In this document: positions 22,426 through 34,187 of the stretch, one piece after another
Layout: every line of letters begins with the position of its first letter
Position numbering within the stretch: position 1 is the stretch's first letter
NCBI GenBank assembly: GCA_029532625.1
Contig: JARFXM010000010.1
Span: 682,001-746,000, forward strand
DNA from: Lomentospora prolificans
Lineage: Eukaryota > Ascomycota > Sordariomycetes > Microascales > Microascaceae
Direction: 5' to 3'
Length of the DNA: 64,000 bases
The notes under the pieces: generated by a model
The model's input: only the letters and a program-made list of their open reading frames with translations
Databases searched by the model: none
What the model was told of the DNA's origin: nothing
Program-made: the position numbers and the translations under genes

Positions 22426-24094
22426 GTTGGACCGAATTCAATCCGCGTATTCCGCACTAAACCGCCGGTATTTCAATCTCAGCAGACGGTGAGCCGAGAA
22501 ACGAACGTAAATCACACAATTCTAGCGATAATAGACGGCTACAGGCAGCATCACCAAGACAAACCCGACTCTCAAAGAAGGGCGACGGATGAAGAAAAAA
22601 ACAGGCCCAAGCCAGTACCCTTATATTCGATTGAACCGCTCATCCAATTTCCCGGGAAACCACCTTACACCCCTTCTATCCCCCGCTTCCGAAAGAGCGT
22701 CGCGGTGGTTCGTAGAGCGCCGCTGTATTCGGGCATGGGGCATGCTGGCTTGCTATCTCCAGGGGTCATTAAAAGAAAAGCCGCCAATCCGCCTCATCCC
22801 GTGCTTTTTTTTTTTTTTTTTTTAAGTGAAAGGGATTCCGCCACACCCCTCCCCCCATCCGGGCGTTTACCACGGCAGCGGATAACTTGCCCGAAAAGGT
22901 CCAGGCAAGCACAGACACACACTCATCAAGGGCTTTATTCGTCTTGTCCACCTGCGCCCAAAAAATCCGACTTTGCGGGATCGGGAGAAGATCTCCGCTT
23001 GGAAGAGCCATCAACGATGGGGAGCAACACTCGTTTTCTGCCCGTGGACACCCTTGGGACGTCCAAACGCAGTAAAAAAGCCGGTCGGGCAGAGGGCTTG
23101 TCTTTTCCAAGGGAGGGGGTGTGGGTGGGAGAGAGCCACACGGCGGGAGTTTGCGCGTCCGTCGCCCGGGGGGGCAGATTCCCGGGGGACAGAATGGAAA
23201 GTTTCGGAGGCCGATGCTCCGCCCACGTGACTTGATGCCGTCCGCCTCAATTAGCAAGATGAGCCGCCTTCATTGGGCGGCAAGAGGACAGACATATACA
23301 CAGAGTGACGTAGTAGCACTTGGGACTTGCACTGCGAATTTAGCTCCACTGGAGTGATCAGTAGCATTGATTTAGCTGCCATGATTCAGGAGCCAATCCA
23401 CTCATAAACAGCGCAGCCCTGGTGCTCCTCCGAAAATTCAGCTGCACCGGGTGGATGAGGGCCCAATTTCCCGTCAATCCTGTTGCATTTTCTAGTTAGC
23501 TCGGAATAATTACACAGGAACGGAACCCCAGACGGATGAAAAGGGAAGCAGCACGATCGTCTCCAGCGCCATGGATCCTCTAGCCGTGGCTCTGTATTCG
23601 TTAAGAAAAGGGTTGTATTTGCCTTGAATGTTCTGTTTGTAGTGATTCTTATCTGACTTTCTGTACAAAGTATAAGCCCACCCCAAAAAAATAAAAAAAA
23701 CTCCTGGGAACTATTATAATGGAAAATAGAAGAACGAGAGTCATGTATGGATGTTCCGCCGTCTGTCTAGCCGAGATGTTGAGCTTCAGCTCGTGTAAAT
23801 GTCCAGGTTCAAAGTCGTAAGTTTCGTTCTGATCTACCCAAACAGTCCAGATCCAAAAGAAACCCAAGAGAAAACGGGGGAAAAAAAAAGAAAAAAAGAA
23901 AGAAACAAGGAAAAGAAAAGAGACGACCCGAACCCCTCAAGACTAGGTAATCGTCTTCAACATGGCTCTAACCAAAGCCGGTGGCGGTCCTAGAAAACCC
24001 GTTAGTCCGAAAAGCTCAAGGACGTTCCCAAGGACCAACACAGAAAAAAAAGAAAGAGAAAAAAAGAAAAAAACCGCAGGAAAAGGGCGCACCT
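22426..24094. other. intergenic: CE16 promoter and 3' flank of the SR-rich gene
   Basis: No gene recognised. Contains a 19-T run at 22805-22823 and A-rich tracts near 23880-23920 and 24045-24080. The left end is upstream of the CE16 gene. Confidence 0.45.
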
Positions 24095-25811
24095 TTATCT
24101 CCTCTTGGGTACGCTCAAGGACAGCCTACCTTTCTTATCCCTCTCGATCCTCGGGCCGCGATACCCTTCCTCCACCTTCTCGACCCTCTCCTCAAACATG
24201 ACCACCTGCCCGTCCCCGAGCCTATCCACCCTCACCAGATCCCCGCCGACGAGCTCGCCCCTGGACCCGTGCCTGTGATGCTTCCTCTCGTGGAGCTCCG
24301 CCTCGAGCGCGCGGATCTCGGCGCGGATGTCCTTGCCGTGGCGGGATCGCGAGCGCGACTTGCGGCGCACGACCAGCGGACCCGAGTGCCTCCTTCTCCG
24401 CTCGTACACGGTGGGCGCCGTGATGGTGGAGTCGGTGGTGGTGGTGACGGAAGACGGGAAGGTGGTGGTGGTGTAGCTGCTGCCGCGGGAGGGCGAGGTG
24501 TCGCGGACCACGGTCTCGTTGACGATCTCGAGTTCGCGGCCGGGCTGCTCAACGGCTACGGGGACGCGGGGCGCGGCGTCGACTATGACGGGCGCTGCGG
24601 GTGGTGGGGCGATGGCTATGGGGGTCGTGGCGCGGACCTCCTCGAGGCGCTCTTCGACTATGTTGCCGGCCGAGGAGCGGGCGGCGGAAATTTCGAGCTC
24701 GGCTGGGCGTGGGGGTTAGTGATGATGCAGTTACACTCTGTGGGCGCTGAGAACACGTACCCTTCTTGTACTCGTCGCTGACGCGGAGGACCTGGTCAAT
24801 CTGCTCCTGGTTCAAGGCCTTGAGAATAATAATGGTTTTGCCCTGCTCACGTTAGCACGTAACCCACGGTAAGAGACAAAGCCCTGCCTCAAGCGCGCAA
24901 CTCACCTCGTCAAGGAATGGGTAGTTCAAATCAATCAACGCCCTCTTGGACAATAACTTGGCCGGAATTTTGGTCTTGCCCTTCTTCGGATACGAGTCCC
25001 CGCTCCTCACGCTCGTCACGCGACTAGGGCTACTCGACCGACTCGAGCTCGAGCTCGAACTTGACCCACTCCTCCTCGAATACGTCCTGCTCGTCAGGGA
25101 ATCCCTACTCCTGCTTCTCCGCCTCCTAACCTTGACAACCTCCCTCTCCCTCTCCCTTATCCTCTCAGGTGCCGGAGCGCCGCCAGCAGCCGGATACCCC
25201 AACCCCAACCCCGCCCCGCTGACAAGACTATGCGTATCGCTATAATCATCACGATACCCGCCACTGCGCCCATCATCAATCCTCATCGCCCTCATCCGCG
25301 ACGTAAGCGGAGAGTTCCCATACGTAGCCCTAAAATCATCCCGACGAAAGTCCTCACGGCGTGCCGGAGGAGGATACTCCTCCCTTTCGTAGAAGCGCGG
25401 CCGGTCAAAGGTATCCAGTGACGACTGGCGCCTCAGCACTGTAGGTCGCCTGGGCAGGGGTGCAGGCGAGGGCGAGCGGAAGCGACGGGTCTCGCTGCGG
25501 CGCTCGACGACGCGCTGGGGTTGGTACTCGGGGGACAGGTCCCTGTGGTGGACGTAGCGCGGCTGGTGCGGAAAGTGGTCGTCAGGGACGTAGCCGCGGG
25601 GGGCGCCGCCGCTGGGCCGGCCGCGGAAGTCGATGTCGGAGCGGCCGTCGTCGGTGAAGTCGTCGTGAAAGCGCTGGGGCCGCCTTTCGAAGCGGGGCAA
25701 GCGGTCTGGAGAGGGGGAAGGAGAGCGGAAACGGGAGTTGGACCGGTGGTAGACGTGGTCGGTTGGGCCGTGGTCGTAGATGACGCGGTCGCGATCTCTG
25801 TAGTCGGCCAT
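24095..25811 (-). CDS. conserved fungal Arg/Ser-rich protein of unknown function
   Basis: Exons 25811-24906, 24842-24761 and 24702-24095 (introns 24905-24843 GTGAGT...GCAG and 24760-24703 GTACGT...CCAG) give 531 aa. Residues 1-280 are Arg/Asp/Ser/Pro-rich and disordered (MADYRDRDR, many RSPSP-type and RRSRSR motifs). A compact block spans the first two splice sites: LSKRALIDLNYPFLDE, then TIIILKALNQEQIDQVLRVS and DEYKK. It is followed by EISAARSSAGNIVEERLEE. After a Thr/Ser/Pro linker, a basic helix (DIRAEIRALEAELHERKHH) and the segment DLVRVDRLGDGQVVMFEE end the protein. I recall this arrangement from uncharacterised filamentous-ascomycete proteins but cannot name a function. Splicing in phase across the conserved block makes the model solid. 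Confidence 0.82.
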
Positions 25812-26990
25812 TGCGGGATATGACGTAGGCAGCTCTTGTGGGTGGTGATGTTTTTTTTTGACCCCGCAATAAGACGATGGAACGAAAGATAAAACAGAAG
25901 GAAAAATTAGTTGGAAGAGACGGGAGGTGCTGTTCCGTCTAAGTCGAGGACGGTGTCTTGTCTAGATCAAACAAGGAAAGAAGGAGAAAAGAGGTCTAGA
26001 ACAACTGATCAAGTAGAGAAAAGAGGCCGATGAAGTACTAGGACCGGCCAGTGTCCCAGTGTACGACTACAACCGCGTGAGTCAAGGTTGTTATGCGAGT
26101 GTGTGTGCGTGAGTGTGAATGTGATGTGTATTGATAGAAAGAGGTCACGCCATGGACAAGAATCCGAGACAAGAGGCGTGCGTGGTCGTAGTTATCTACC
26201 CTCACGGGAAGGCAAGGGAACTGGATTAATCTATGAATAATCGACGCAGGCCGAAAACCGAGAATTGTATGAAAATGGTAGCGAAATAAATAAAATAAAA
26301 AAGGAAGACGTCTGTCCGACAGCATCAGTGAAATTCCAACGGGCAAGACGAGCGGACATGCAGGCTCTCATGCGCAATGACGGAGAGCAGCGAGACCAGA
26401 GAGGGGGCGTGCGGAAAGCTTGGAATTCCCCCAGAGGCTCTTTCGATCTTCCAATCCAGCAACTGGGACGAGTCGAAGAGACCGGGGGTGTGGTGAGTGC
26501 GGATTGGCGTTGTGTGTGGATTTACGTTGGACGATGAGGGGAATCTACGGCGTCGGATTGGACATTTTCCAGAGACCTGCGCAGAGACGCACTCGCCCCA
26601 ACACACGCTGCGGGCAGAGTGGACCATTAAGATGGGCAGCTATCGGCGGTTGTGGAGCAAGATCAAGGGACTAGCGCAAGGGAAGACGACGAGTTCGCGC
26701 GTCCTCGTTGGCTCCGGCAGCCGAGTCGAGACTTGGAACTTGGCGATGACGACAGCGGGCGCAGGGTGGCGTTGGAGTTTTGATGTTCTGTTCAATTTGG
26801 TGGGTGTCAGTGTCAATGCTGCTGGCGGGTGGGTTTGGATTGGGTTCGCCAGCCTGTCAGTGTCACTTAATACTTTGTAAGTCGCTGGCTGGCCCTGAAC
26901 TGTCACATCCAGCCAGTCCAAAGCCAGCTGGCCAATGAAGGCATCGATCAAGTTTGGGATTTGGTTCTTGCCTAGATTGAGTTTTTTGTT

Positions 26991-26992
<2 letters not shown>

Positions 26993-27033
<41 letters not shown>
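26993..27033. repeat. poly-T tract (41 nt)
   Basis: An uninterrupted run of T. It could be a poly(A)-tail remnant of a minus-strand retrocopy or simple slippage. No coding remnant was seen beside it. Confidence 0.85.
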
Positions 27034-27035
<2 letters not shown>

Positions 27036-29320
27036 CAATATGCAGTTTGCGCGAGTTGATGCATTCCCGGTGAGAACTGGACCCCTGCCAGCCAGCTATC
27101 CATGGAATGTACCAAGAGCAGCAGTGGCATTTTTTTTGTTTGCCATTCGTTTCTTAAAGCCGGGCGCCAGGCGGAAATGCAAGATAGAAATATAGACGAC
27201 CGGAACCTGGAGTCCAGAATCACCGTTGAATATATCCATCTCGCTTTTTGGAGATGTTGATCCATTACACATAGGGTTACCGTTTCCCTTTCGAATACTG
27301 CTGGCAACATCTTTTTGGTGGCCCTGGAGTAGCGTAACTAGACACTCACGTCTACTAGCAGACAAATTTTGGGTGTGAGCAGGCTGGCGATATTAGGAAA
27401 ATACAAGATAGAAATCTCGACCCAACAGCCAGCAGGCATACAAGCCAAAGACCAGGGGGGACCTCAGATGCGCATGCCACACTTTTGGCCGGCGGCGCAC
27501 GGGTGGCGTCGCAAGCGTGCTCGCCTGTCTCGTTCCTGACCCGACCACAAGACTCTTCCGCTTGAGCCACGACAAATGGTGCCCGTCCCAAAGCCCAAAG
27601 TCAACCAGAGTGCCTCTCTCCCGCTCCGACATCAGGTGAGGGACATCGGCGACACCACCTCATTCGAGGACCGCCCCCTCTCCTCGTTACTCAGCCTTCT
27701 TCCACTTCCAGGGGATCCTCGGTACTGGTTTCTCAAAGGAGAGGTCCCTTGATCTCGGCGATTCGGCGATGATGCGGACAGAGGAGAGAGTCTGAGGTGC
27801 CTGATGGCGCTAGATTCTTTCTCTTTACCCCGGCCTAGTAGTTAAATTCGCAGTGCAAATGCAACAAGATCGCATCTCTTCATGCATGCGTTAACCACAG
27901 CCAGACTATGGCTGGTGTGTACGTACCATCGGCCAGGCTTGCATCGCACATTTTTTTTTTTCGGGCTGTGGTCTGTACTTTTGGTGCCCTCTCTTTTGCT
28001 TCCAACACGAAAATTGCAGTGCGTGGTAAATCCGATGACGTAGGTCACCAGGGCACTTGGGCACTTGTTCCAGTCAGAAGTACGAGGTACTAGTCTACTT
28101 TGGACTCCACGCCAAAATCTTGGCCAAGCCAACCATTTACAAAGTTATCCATGGGTGTATTTTTTGCGTCCAAAGTGGCAGAGCCTGGCGCCAATCTTTT
28201 GGTTGCCCCCCCCCGGCACCCAGCCAATCGTGGAACTTCCATGTTGTCCAAGTCCTGATCTTCCAAAATAGGGCGGAGCAGAGGATGATGGAGGTGAGCC
28301 TTGAGAAAGTACAACATTGCACGCTGGATGGATTTCTACAGACGTCTGCCGGGCAGCTGTTGGTATCGGGCCGTGGATATGGCGCGACCGACTCGCACAG
28401 CTGGCATTTGTGTATCAGAGGCTGGCTATCTGCCTAACTGTCCGTCTACCCTCGCGAGAATGATGTGGAATCTAAGCTTTCGGTGCGACCCGAGATCATA
28501 TACCTCTGTCTCTCAGTTTCTCAGTAGGCGGAGAAGCAAGCGACTGGCGCCGCCAACTTGTAAGACGGGGGAGTTTGGGGCTGTTTCAACCGTTGCCGAG
28601 ACTGCGTTTTCCTCAGCGTTCACGGCGTTGGATCAGGGTCAAAATCTCGTTTCTCGGTTCTTCCATCTGGTGCTCGTAGATACGTGTATCATCACTTTGT
28701 CCGTTTTGTTGCACTTCATCCAAGCTGTAGGTCTGTTCTCTCTCATCATCATCACCACCAGCAAAGAACAGGCGGCCACGCGTCGACAGAGAAAGGCCCA
28801 AACAAACATCTCACAACTTTCAAACGGGTCCAAAATACAAATAAAATTTTCATTAGGCACCCCTATCGCCACATACCTCAACGCGAACCTGGAGAAAGCT
28901 TCTTCCCATACAACACGCAACGTGGGGCGGAGAGCATACCTCCTTCCCCATCCAGCATCGTGGGAACGATGGCGTCGGGTTGGGCCGCAAGTCTTTCCAA
29001 AAGTGAGACAGCATTGTGTCATCGCCACTGAAGAGGCAGAATTCCATATTACTCTGTACCACGCAAGCCCCTTGTGTCGGTTCCATTCCCGCTGGCCGTC
29101 TTCCCAAGGACGGATGGGACCCCCATTTTGGCCGCACCGCGCGCCGGCGCCGGCGAGCGACGTGGCCAATGAGGACTTGGGCTTCTTTCTAGAGCGGCTG
29201 GGCCTTGCTCGGCGTCTTGGTTCTTTGGTATTACGGATCATGATGTTTGGGAGAAGGCTGAAAAGGATGTAGCCGATGTGCCGAATAATTCTGAGCCCAA
29301 CTTTGCTCCACTGATTCAGC

Positions 29321-29386
29321 CCTCGTCGAGGTCCTCGTTGAGGTCCTCGTTGGGGACGGCCATGGATATGATGCCATGGATATGAT
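29321..29386. repeat. two adjacent short tandem repeats
   Basis: At 29321-29354 a 12-bp unit (GTCCTCGTTGAG and variants) is repeated nearly three times. At 29359-29386 the 14-bp unit GCCATGGATATGAT occurs twice exactly. Confidence 0.85.
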
Positions 29387-29816
29387 GGTATTGGCCGCTT
29401 TGTCGCTTTTTTTCGATACCAAAACTCGATGAATAACCTTATACTAATGGAAATGAAAATGAATTGGCTCATCTCGGCCTTGATCCTATGCGGAATACAG
29501 CATTCAATCACTACTTTGCCTCTACACGCATTCATAAAACATCAATAATAAATCACCAAAAGCAGAAACGTAACTCAATCTCTGTATCATTCCAAGCCTA
29601 AAATGCTCCTCATACACCCCGGAAACAGGAAAACCAGTCTCATGTTTCCTTCCTCCACTCCAAAAGCCCATGCAATGGCCCTTTTTTTCTATATTCCCAA
29701 GAGAGGGGAAAGAAGAAGAAAAAAAGGCACGCGACTTTTTTTGCCTTCTTATGTCCCATTCGTAAACAAAGGAAATCTCAATGAAAAACACAAAGTGGTA
29801 TTCGCTTTCTCGTCTC

Positions 29817-31160
29817 TTAATACAACCCCACGAGGATGTCACCCCTAACCCTCGCAGTGAGATGCACCTCGGCCTCCAAATCCAGCTTGATACCAACCAT
29901 CAGCGCCGCATCCTTGAGCTTGCCGTCGGCCCCGACGGGTCCCTTGAGGAGATTACCTGAGCAGCGACGTTAGCCCTCTTCGCTCGTCCGGTGCGGAGGC
30001 CCCAGTCGAAGACGGCCCCACTGGGCGGGGATTGTGCCGCGATTCTTTCTAGCGCTTCTTGGGAGAGTGATTCTTGTGATGATGATTCGGGTTCTTCTGT
30101 GGTCTTGCCGTCGCTGCTCTTGTTGCTGGGCGGACGGGGCTGCAGGGGCGCGGATGTGCCGCCGTCTTCGACTGGGAGGGAGTGATCTATAGGGGAAGAG
30201 AGGGAAGACTTACCGATGACGCCGTTGGCCTGGCCAGAAAGGTTGGGAAGAGGAAGGTTGGCAATAGGGCCCCTGTTGGCGGCCTGGCTGTTGCCCTGAG
30301 TGTAAGCCTGAGCGGTATCCATAGCGAGTTGAGGGTTCTTGGCACTGTTTGAAGAAAAGCAAAAGTCGTCAGCAAAAAAGGAAAAGAAAAAGTCTTATAC
30401 ATTTCCCTCAAACTTGTCTGTGTAGTCGATTAAGTGAAACAAAATCTCTCTCGGAGTGAGCTTACGGAGAGGACATGGTAGGAGGAGGAGCGAAGCGCTG
30501 CTGTTGCGGCTGTCTTTCTTCTTCCCTATACTCCTGCTGGACCGGCCTAGCACTAGCTGGCTTAGTCTCTTCGACACGAGGCTGTCTCGGCGCGCGAGGA
30601 AGCTCAGGAGAGACTGGACGAGAAGACGGTTTCCGGGCAGGAGCCGGCGACTTCTTCTCGGGCGTGGAAGTGGGAATGGTGGTGGCTTGCCTTGACGGAG
30701 CTCGAGCTGTCGAGGCTGCTTCTTCCCGTTGCCTGGGAGGCTGAGGAAGCGGGTTGTCCTTCGGGGGAGGAGGAGGGCTTGATGGGCGCCGGTTGGGCCG
30801 GAGAGGAGCCGGTCGGTCGGACGTGTTGTCTGCTATTGGAGTCTCCGGAAGGGTACCGGAGAAAGTCTCGAGGAGAGGAGGGGATTCAAGGACGGAGGGT
30901 GGGAACTGGACGGGAGGTCGGATGGGGTTATCCTCGGGGGAGATTGCGGTAAGGGATCGAGTCCGGGAGCGGGCTGCCGATGACCGAGACGAGAAGGAGG
31001 GATCTGTAGAGATCTTGATGGGGAGCTTGAGGGTCGAGGCTCGTCTGAGACGGGGCGAGAGGTCTGGAGATTCTTGCGGGGAGCGCGTTGGGGAGGGAAA
31101 GCCGCCGGTTGAGAAGCGCTTGTTGGCGGTGGGGGTGCCCTGGGAAGCGATGGCTGCCAC
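29817..31160 (-). CDS. conserved fungal Pro/Ser-rich protein with conserved C-terminal segment
   Basis: Exons 31160-30466, 30344-30214 and 29956-29817 (introns 30465-30345 GTAAGC...ACAG and 30213-29957 GTAAGT...CTCAG) give 321 aa. Residues 1-230 are disordered, rich in Pro, Ser and Arg (PSSPPPPPKDNPLPQPPRQR), with many SP/TP sites. Exon 2 carries NPQLAMDTAQAYTQ and LPLPNLSGQANGVIG. Exon 3 carries a compact tail (NLLKGPVGADGKLKDAAL, then KLDLEAEVHLTARVRGDILV). I recall similar tails (hydrophobic lipid-like beta segment plus GDIxxGL) in uncharacterised fungal proteins but cannot give a function. The second intron is long (257 nt). It has a textbook CTAAC branch point and CAG acceptor, yet stays open in frame if retained, predicting a different C-terminus. 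Confidence 0.75.
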
Positions 31161-34100
31161 CGTGCAAAACTAAGGGTTTAGAAGAAGAAGAAGGGGGGTC
31201 TCAGACCTGAGGAGAAGAGAGGGCTTTGTAGATGGAATGGAGATTGAGATTGTTGATGATGAGAGAAGAAAAGAAATTGGGAAGAAGGGATGATGGATGA
31301 GTTTATATCTTGTCGTTCGTCTGATTTAGAGATAGCTTCTTGGTTGGAACAAAAACTACCAACGCATGGCAATAACGGACAAATGCAACGGACACTCTTC
31401 CCTCACGCCTGTTCCCTCCTTGAGTACCTCACAGACAACGTCTTCGCTCGCCCTCTGTGAAATGTCTTACCTCCCCCTTCCTCGCTTGGTTCCGATCTAG
31501 AGATCTGTCAAAGTTCGTTTCACGCTCCCTATGGGCCGGTTCATTCCATTCCTCTGCGATCATCTACCCATTCGCAATAGCCGCCCTTTGCCTCAAACAA
31601 CCCCTTTCGGTCCCTTAGTGGGGCCGATCTCTCCCTCGCCGGGTCCCTCCCCCCTCCAGCCTCCAGGGTCCGGGCTGTTATGGTTCCCCAATATCCATGC
31701 GCAATCCTTCGTAATCGAGCTCCTGTACCGGCGATTCGCGATACATCAAATCCCGGACGCTTCCCCACAAGCCAAGGGCATTGCAGATAGAGTCCTCCTG
31801 GACAGTTCGTGAAACCTTGCAAGCTTCTGGCGACGGCAGGACGGGTTCAGGGCGAGAGCTTCAGAATGCCTTTTTTTCTCGCTACTGGTACTGTTTGGCT
31901 GCGCGGTTACATCCGCTTTTCCAGGGTGCTAATCCAAAGGCTCTACTCTCACCCACATCTTACAATACCCACTCACTATCGACAAGGTACCTAAAGCGTT
32001 GTGTGCGAGGCAGGTATTTCCAGTGCTTCTTGGGTACAAGCTGAAGCAGCATCAGCCAGCTACCTCGGTCTAGTATGATGGAAAGGCGCAAGACGCAGGT
32101 ACATCCATCCGTAGAGACTCGTATCGGCTGCGTGTTGATTCTGCCTGCGTTGCCATCAGCCGGTGTCACTGTTATATTGCTCGTGTGTTAACGTACAATG
32201 TCCCCAAGATTTGTAAAATTCAAAAATCGTGCTATGAGCACAAACCCGAGTTTCAACAATGTCAAGGCTCAAAAATCGTATGTTTTTCGAGTCCAGCCCT
32301 CCAACGCCATCTGCCCCCGTGCAGATCCGGCCGGGGTGGGTGGAGCTCTTGGCAGCAAGGCCGATCCCGTTGGCAGTCGATGGAGCCAGCTAGTGCCTGG
32401 CATCTGCCGACGATAGCTTCGCCCAAGTCAAGGGGCCCAGAGAGCATGAATAAAGCATTCTAGACTCTATGATCCGTCGCTCTCCCACATCCTGGTTTGG
32501 GTTTGGCGCAGCGGAACGGGAGAAAAAAGAAAGGATAAATGGAGCGGAACAAAAGCCCGCGAACCAATACCTCGTTAACCGCGAGTTATTGGCGCACTAG
32601 ACAAGTAAACGTCCATTGAAGCAACTTGAGAGAGAGAGAAAGGATGGGACGCCAGCCCGCGTGTGGTGTTCGGGAAGATCCATGTCCAGGGGTCCGTGGG
32701 TGCGGCAACGTCTGCTTCAGAGCCGGGGTAGAATTCTAGAAATCGAATCATTTTTGGGCCATCCCCCGACAAAGTTTCCTCCAGCCATCCCAGCCCTCTG
32801 GCGAATCGGCGAATTTAATTTTGGCTCTTTTTGCCTGTCCTGCGTTTCATGGTATAAGCTGCTGCTCTTAACTGCGCCCCTTGAACTCTGCCGAGCAGTC
32901 TCCACTAGGAGCTGTCGCTCTGACACAAGGCGACCTTCGAACCTCAGCCCATAATCTCTCGTTTTCCGCCCGCTGGCACGCTCCAACGGAGATTCTCCAG
33001 TGGCGAGGGAAACGCAGATACGTACGATATTAGGGGTTGCAGCCTTGCATCTCCTACGGAGCCGACCGTGACCCTGCCATGAACTGTTCGCCGTTACCCG
33101 TATGCTCGCTGGGACCCCGTCCCATCAAATCCATCGCATCTCCACTACCGCGAGGACCCTAACGTCGGATTGTGTGGACTGTGTCTCTTGTCAAAGTTGC
33201 AGCTCGCCTATTTCTCTTGCCCAAGGAGGGCTGTCATGTTTGATGTTTTACCCTCCACATCCTTCAACAGCTTCGGCCCCCGATCAGCTGATGATCGCTC
33301 TGCTCGCACCACACCCGCTGCTCTAAGAGGCTCTGGTCCTCCGATTATCAAACATTCCCACTCTCCGCACGTAGCTTCCCCTTACTAGCCTCCCATATGG
33401 TCCTTTCAATGTTCCAAATAGCTTATGCAATTGTTACCATGGCGTCCGAATAATACAAACTCCTGTAGGCTGTGACAAAAGAGGAATAGAAGGCGACTTT
33501 CTCTCTCTTTTTCCCCAGGGCCAACCAGAAATTGCTTGCGCAAACCAGGGACAGCCCCGGAGATGAGAGACACACATGGCGCTACCACCTGTCTCATTGC
33601 TGTCCGAGATTCCCATCGTACTTTCTCGACAAAGAACCCCGGATAGACCAGGGTCAGGGTCCAAGCTGTTCTCTCACGGATAAGCTGCTGAACTTCTTCG
33701 GAAGCGCATCCTCTCTATCTTCCACCAGCAACGCCCTAGATCCTTTCCTGTGACAACTCCAGAACACGTTCCCCTTCTGTTAAAGCGGGCATAAGGCTGC
33801 TTGGAGCACCGGGCCTGCGAAAGGATCTTCCCGGCCCTGAGGACTTCTAATCCGTTTCAACGTCGTGTTCTCTTTCCCTCTTGCACTCGGCGCCTCCGAC
33901 CGAGCTGGCTCCCATATTTTGCATATACCGCACCATCTATAGTAGAGTTTCGTTTTCGTCTTTGTTTAAATTTCCCATTAGCGTCTTATTGCTGAGCAAT
34001 AAGCGAGACGAAACATACCCATCCTTGCCGTTGACCGGCAATGAAACCCTCAAGGCCGGATCTTCCCGACTTCCTGCTTTGATCAATAGTACCGTTAGTC

Positions 34101-34187
34101 GCGAAGAGCTTGAGCTGCATCCCACACGCAGAAGCTTCAAGCCCAGAGGAGAGAGACAGTTTGAACAGAGAACAGAGCCCCACGAAG
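31161..34187. other. 3-kb intergenic region between divergent genes
   Basis: Both flanking genes are transcribed away from it, so it contains both promoters. Open frames inside are at most about 110 codons, and none shows a known motif. No RNA gene was recognised. Confidence 0.45.

Larger units (their letters stand above)
25812..29816. other. 4-kb intergenic region; no confirmed gene
   Basis: Left end is the promoter of the Arg/Ser-rich gene, right end the 3' flank of the Pro-rich gene. It holds a 41-T tract and two small tandem repeats. Two long overlapping antisense open frames (+ 28301-29272 and - 28639-29535) lack any recognisable motif, and the plus one has no ATG at its upstream end. 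They are treated as unconfirmed. Confidence 0.45.
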
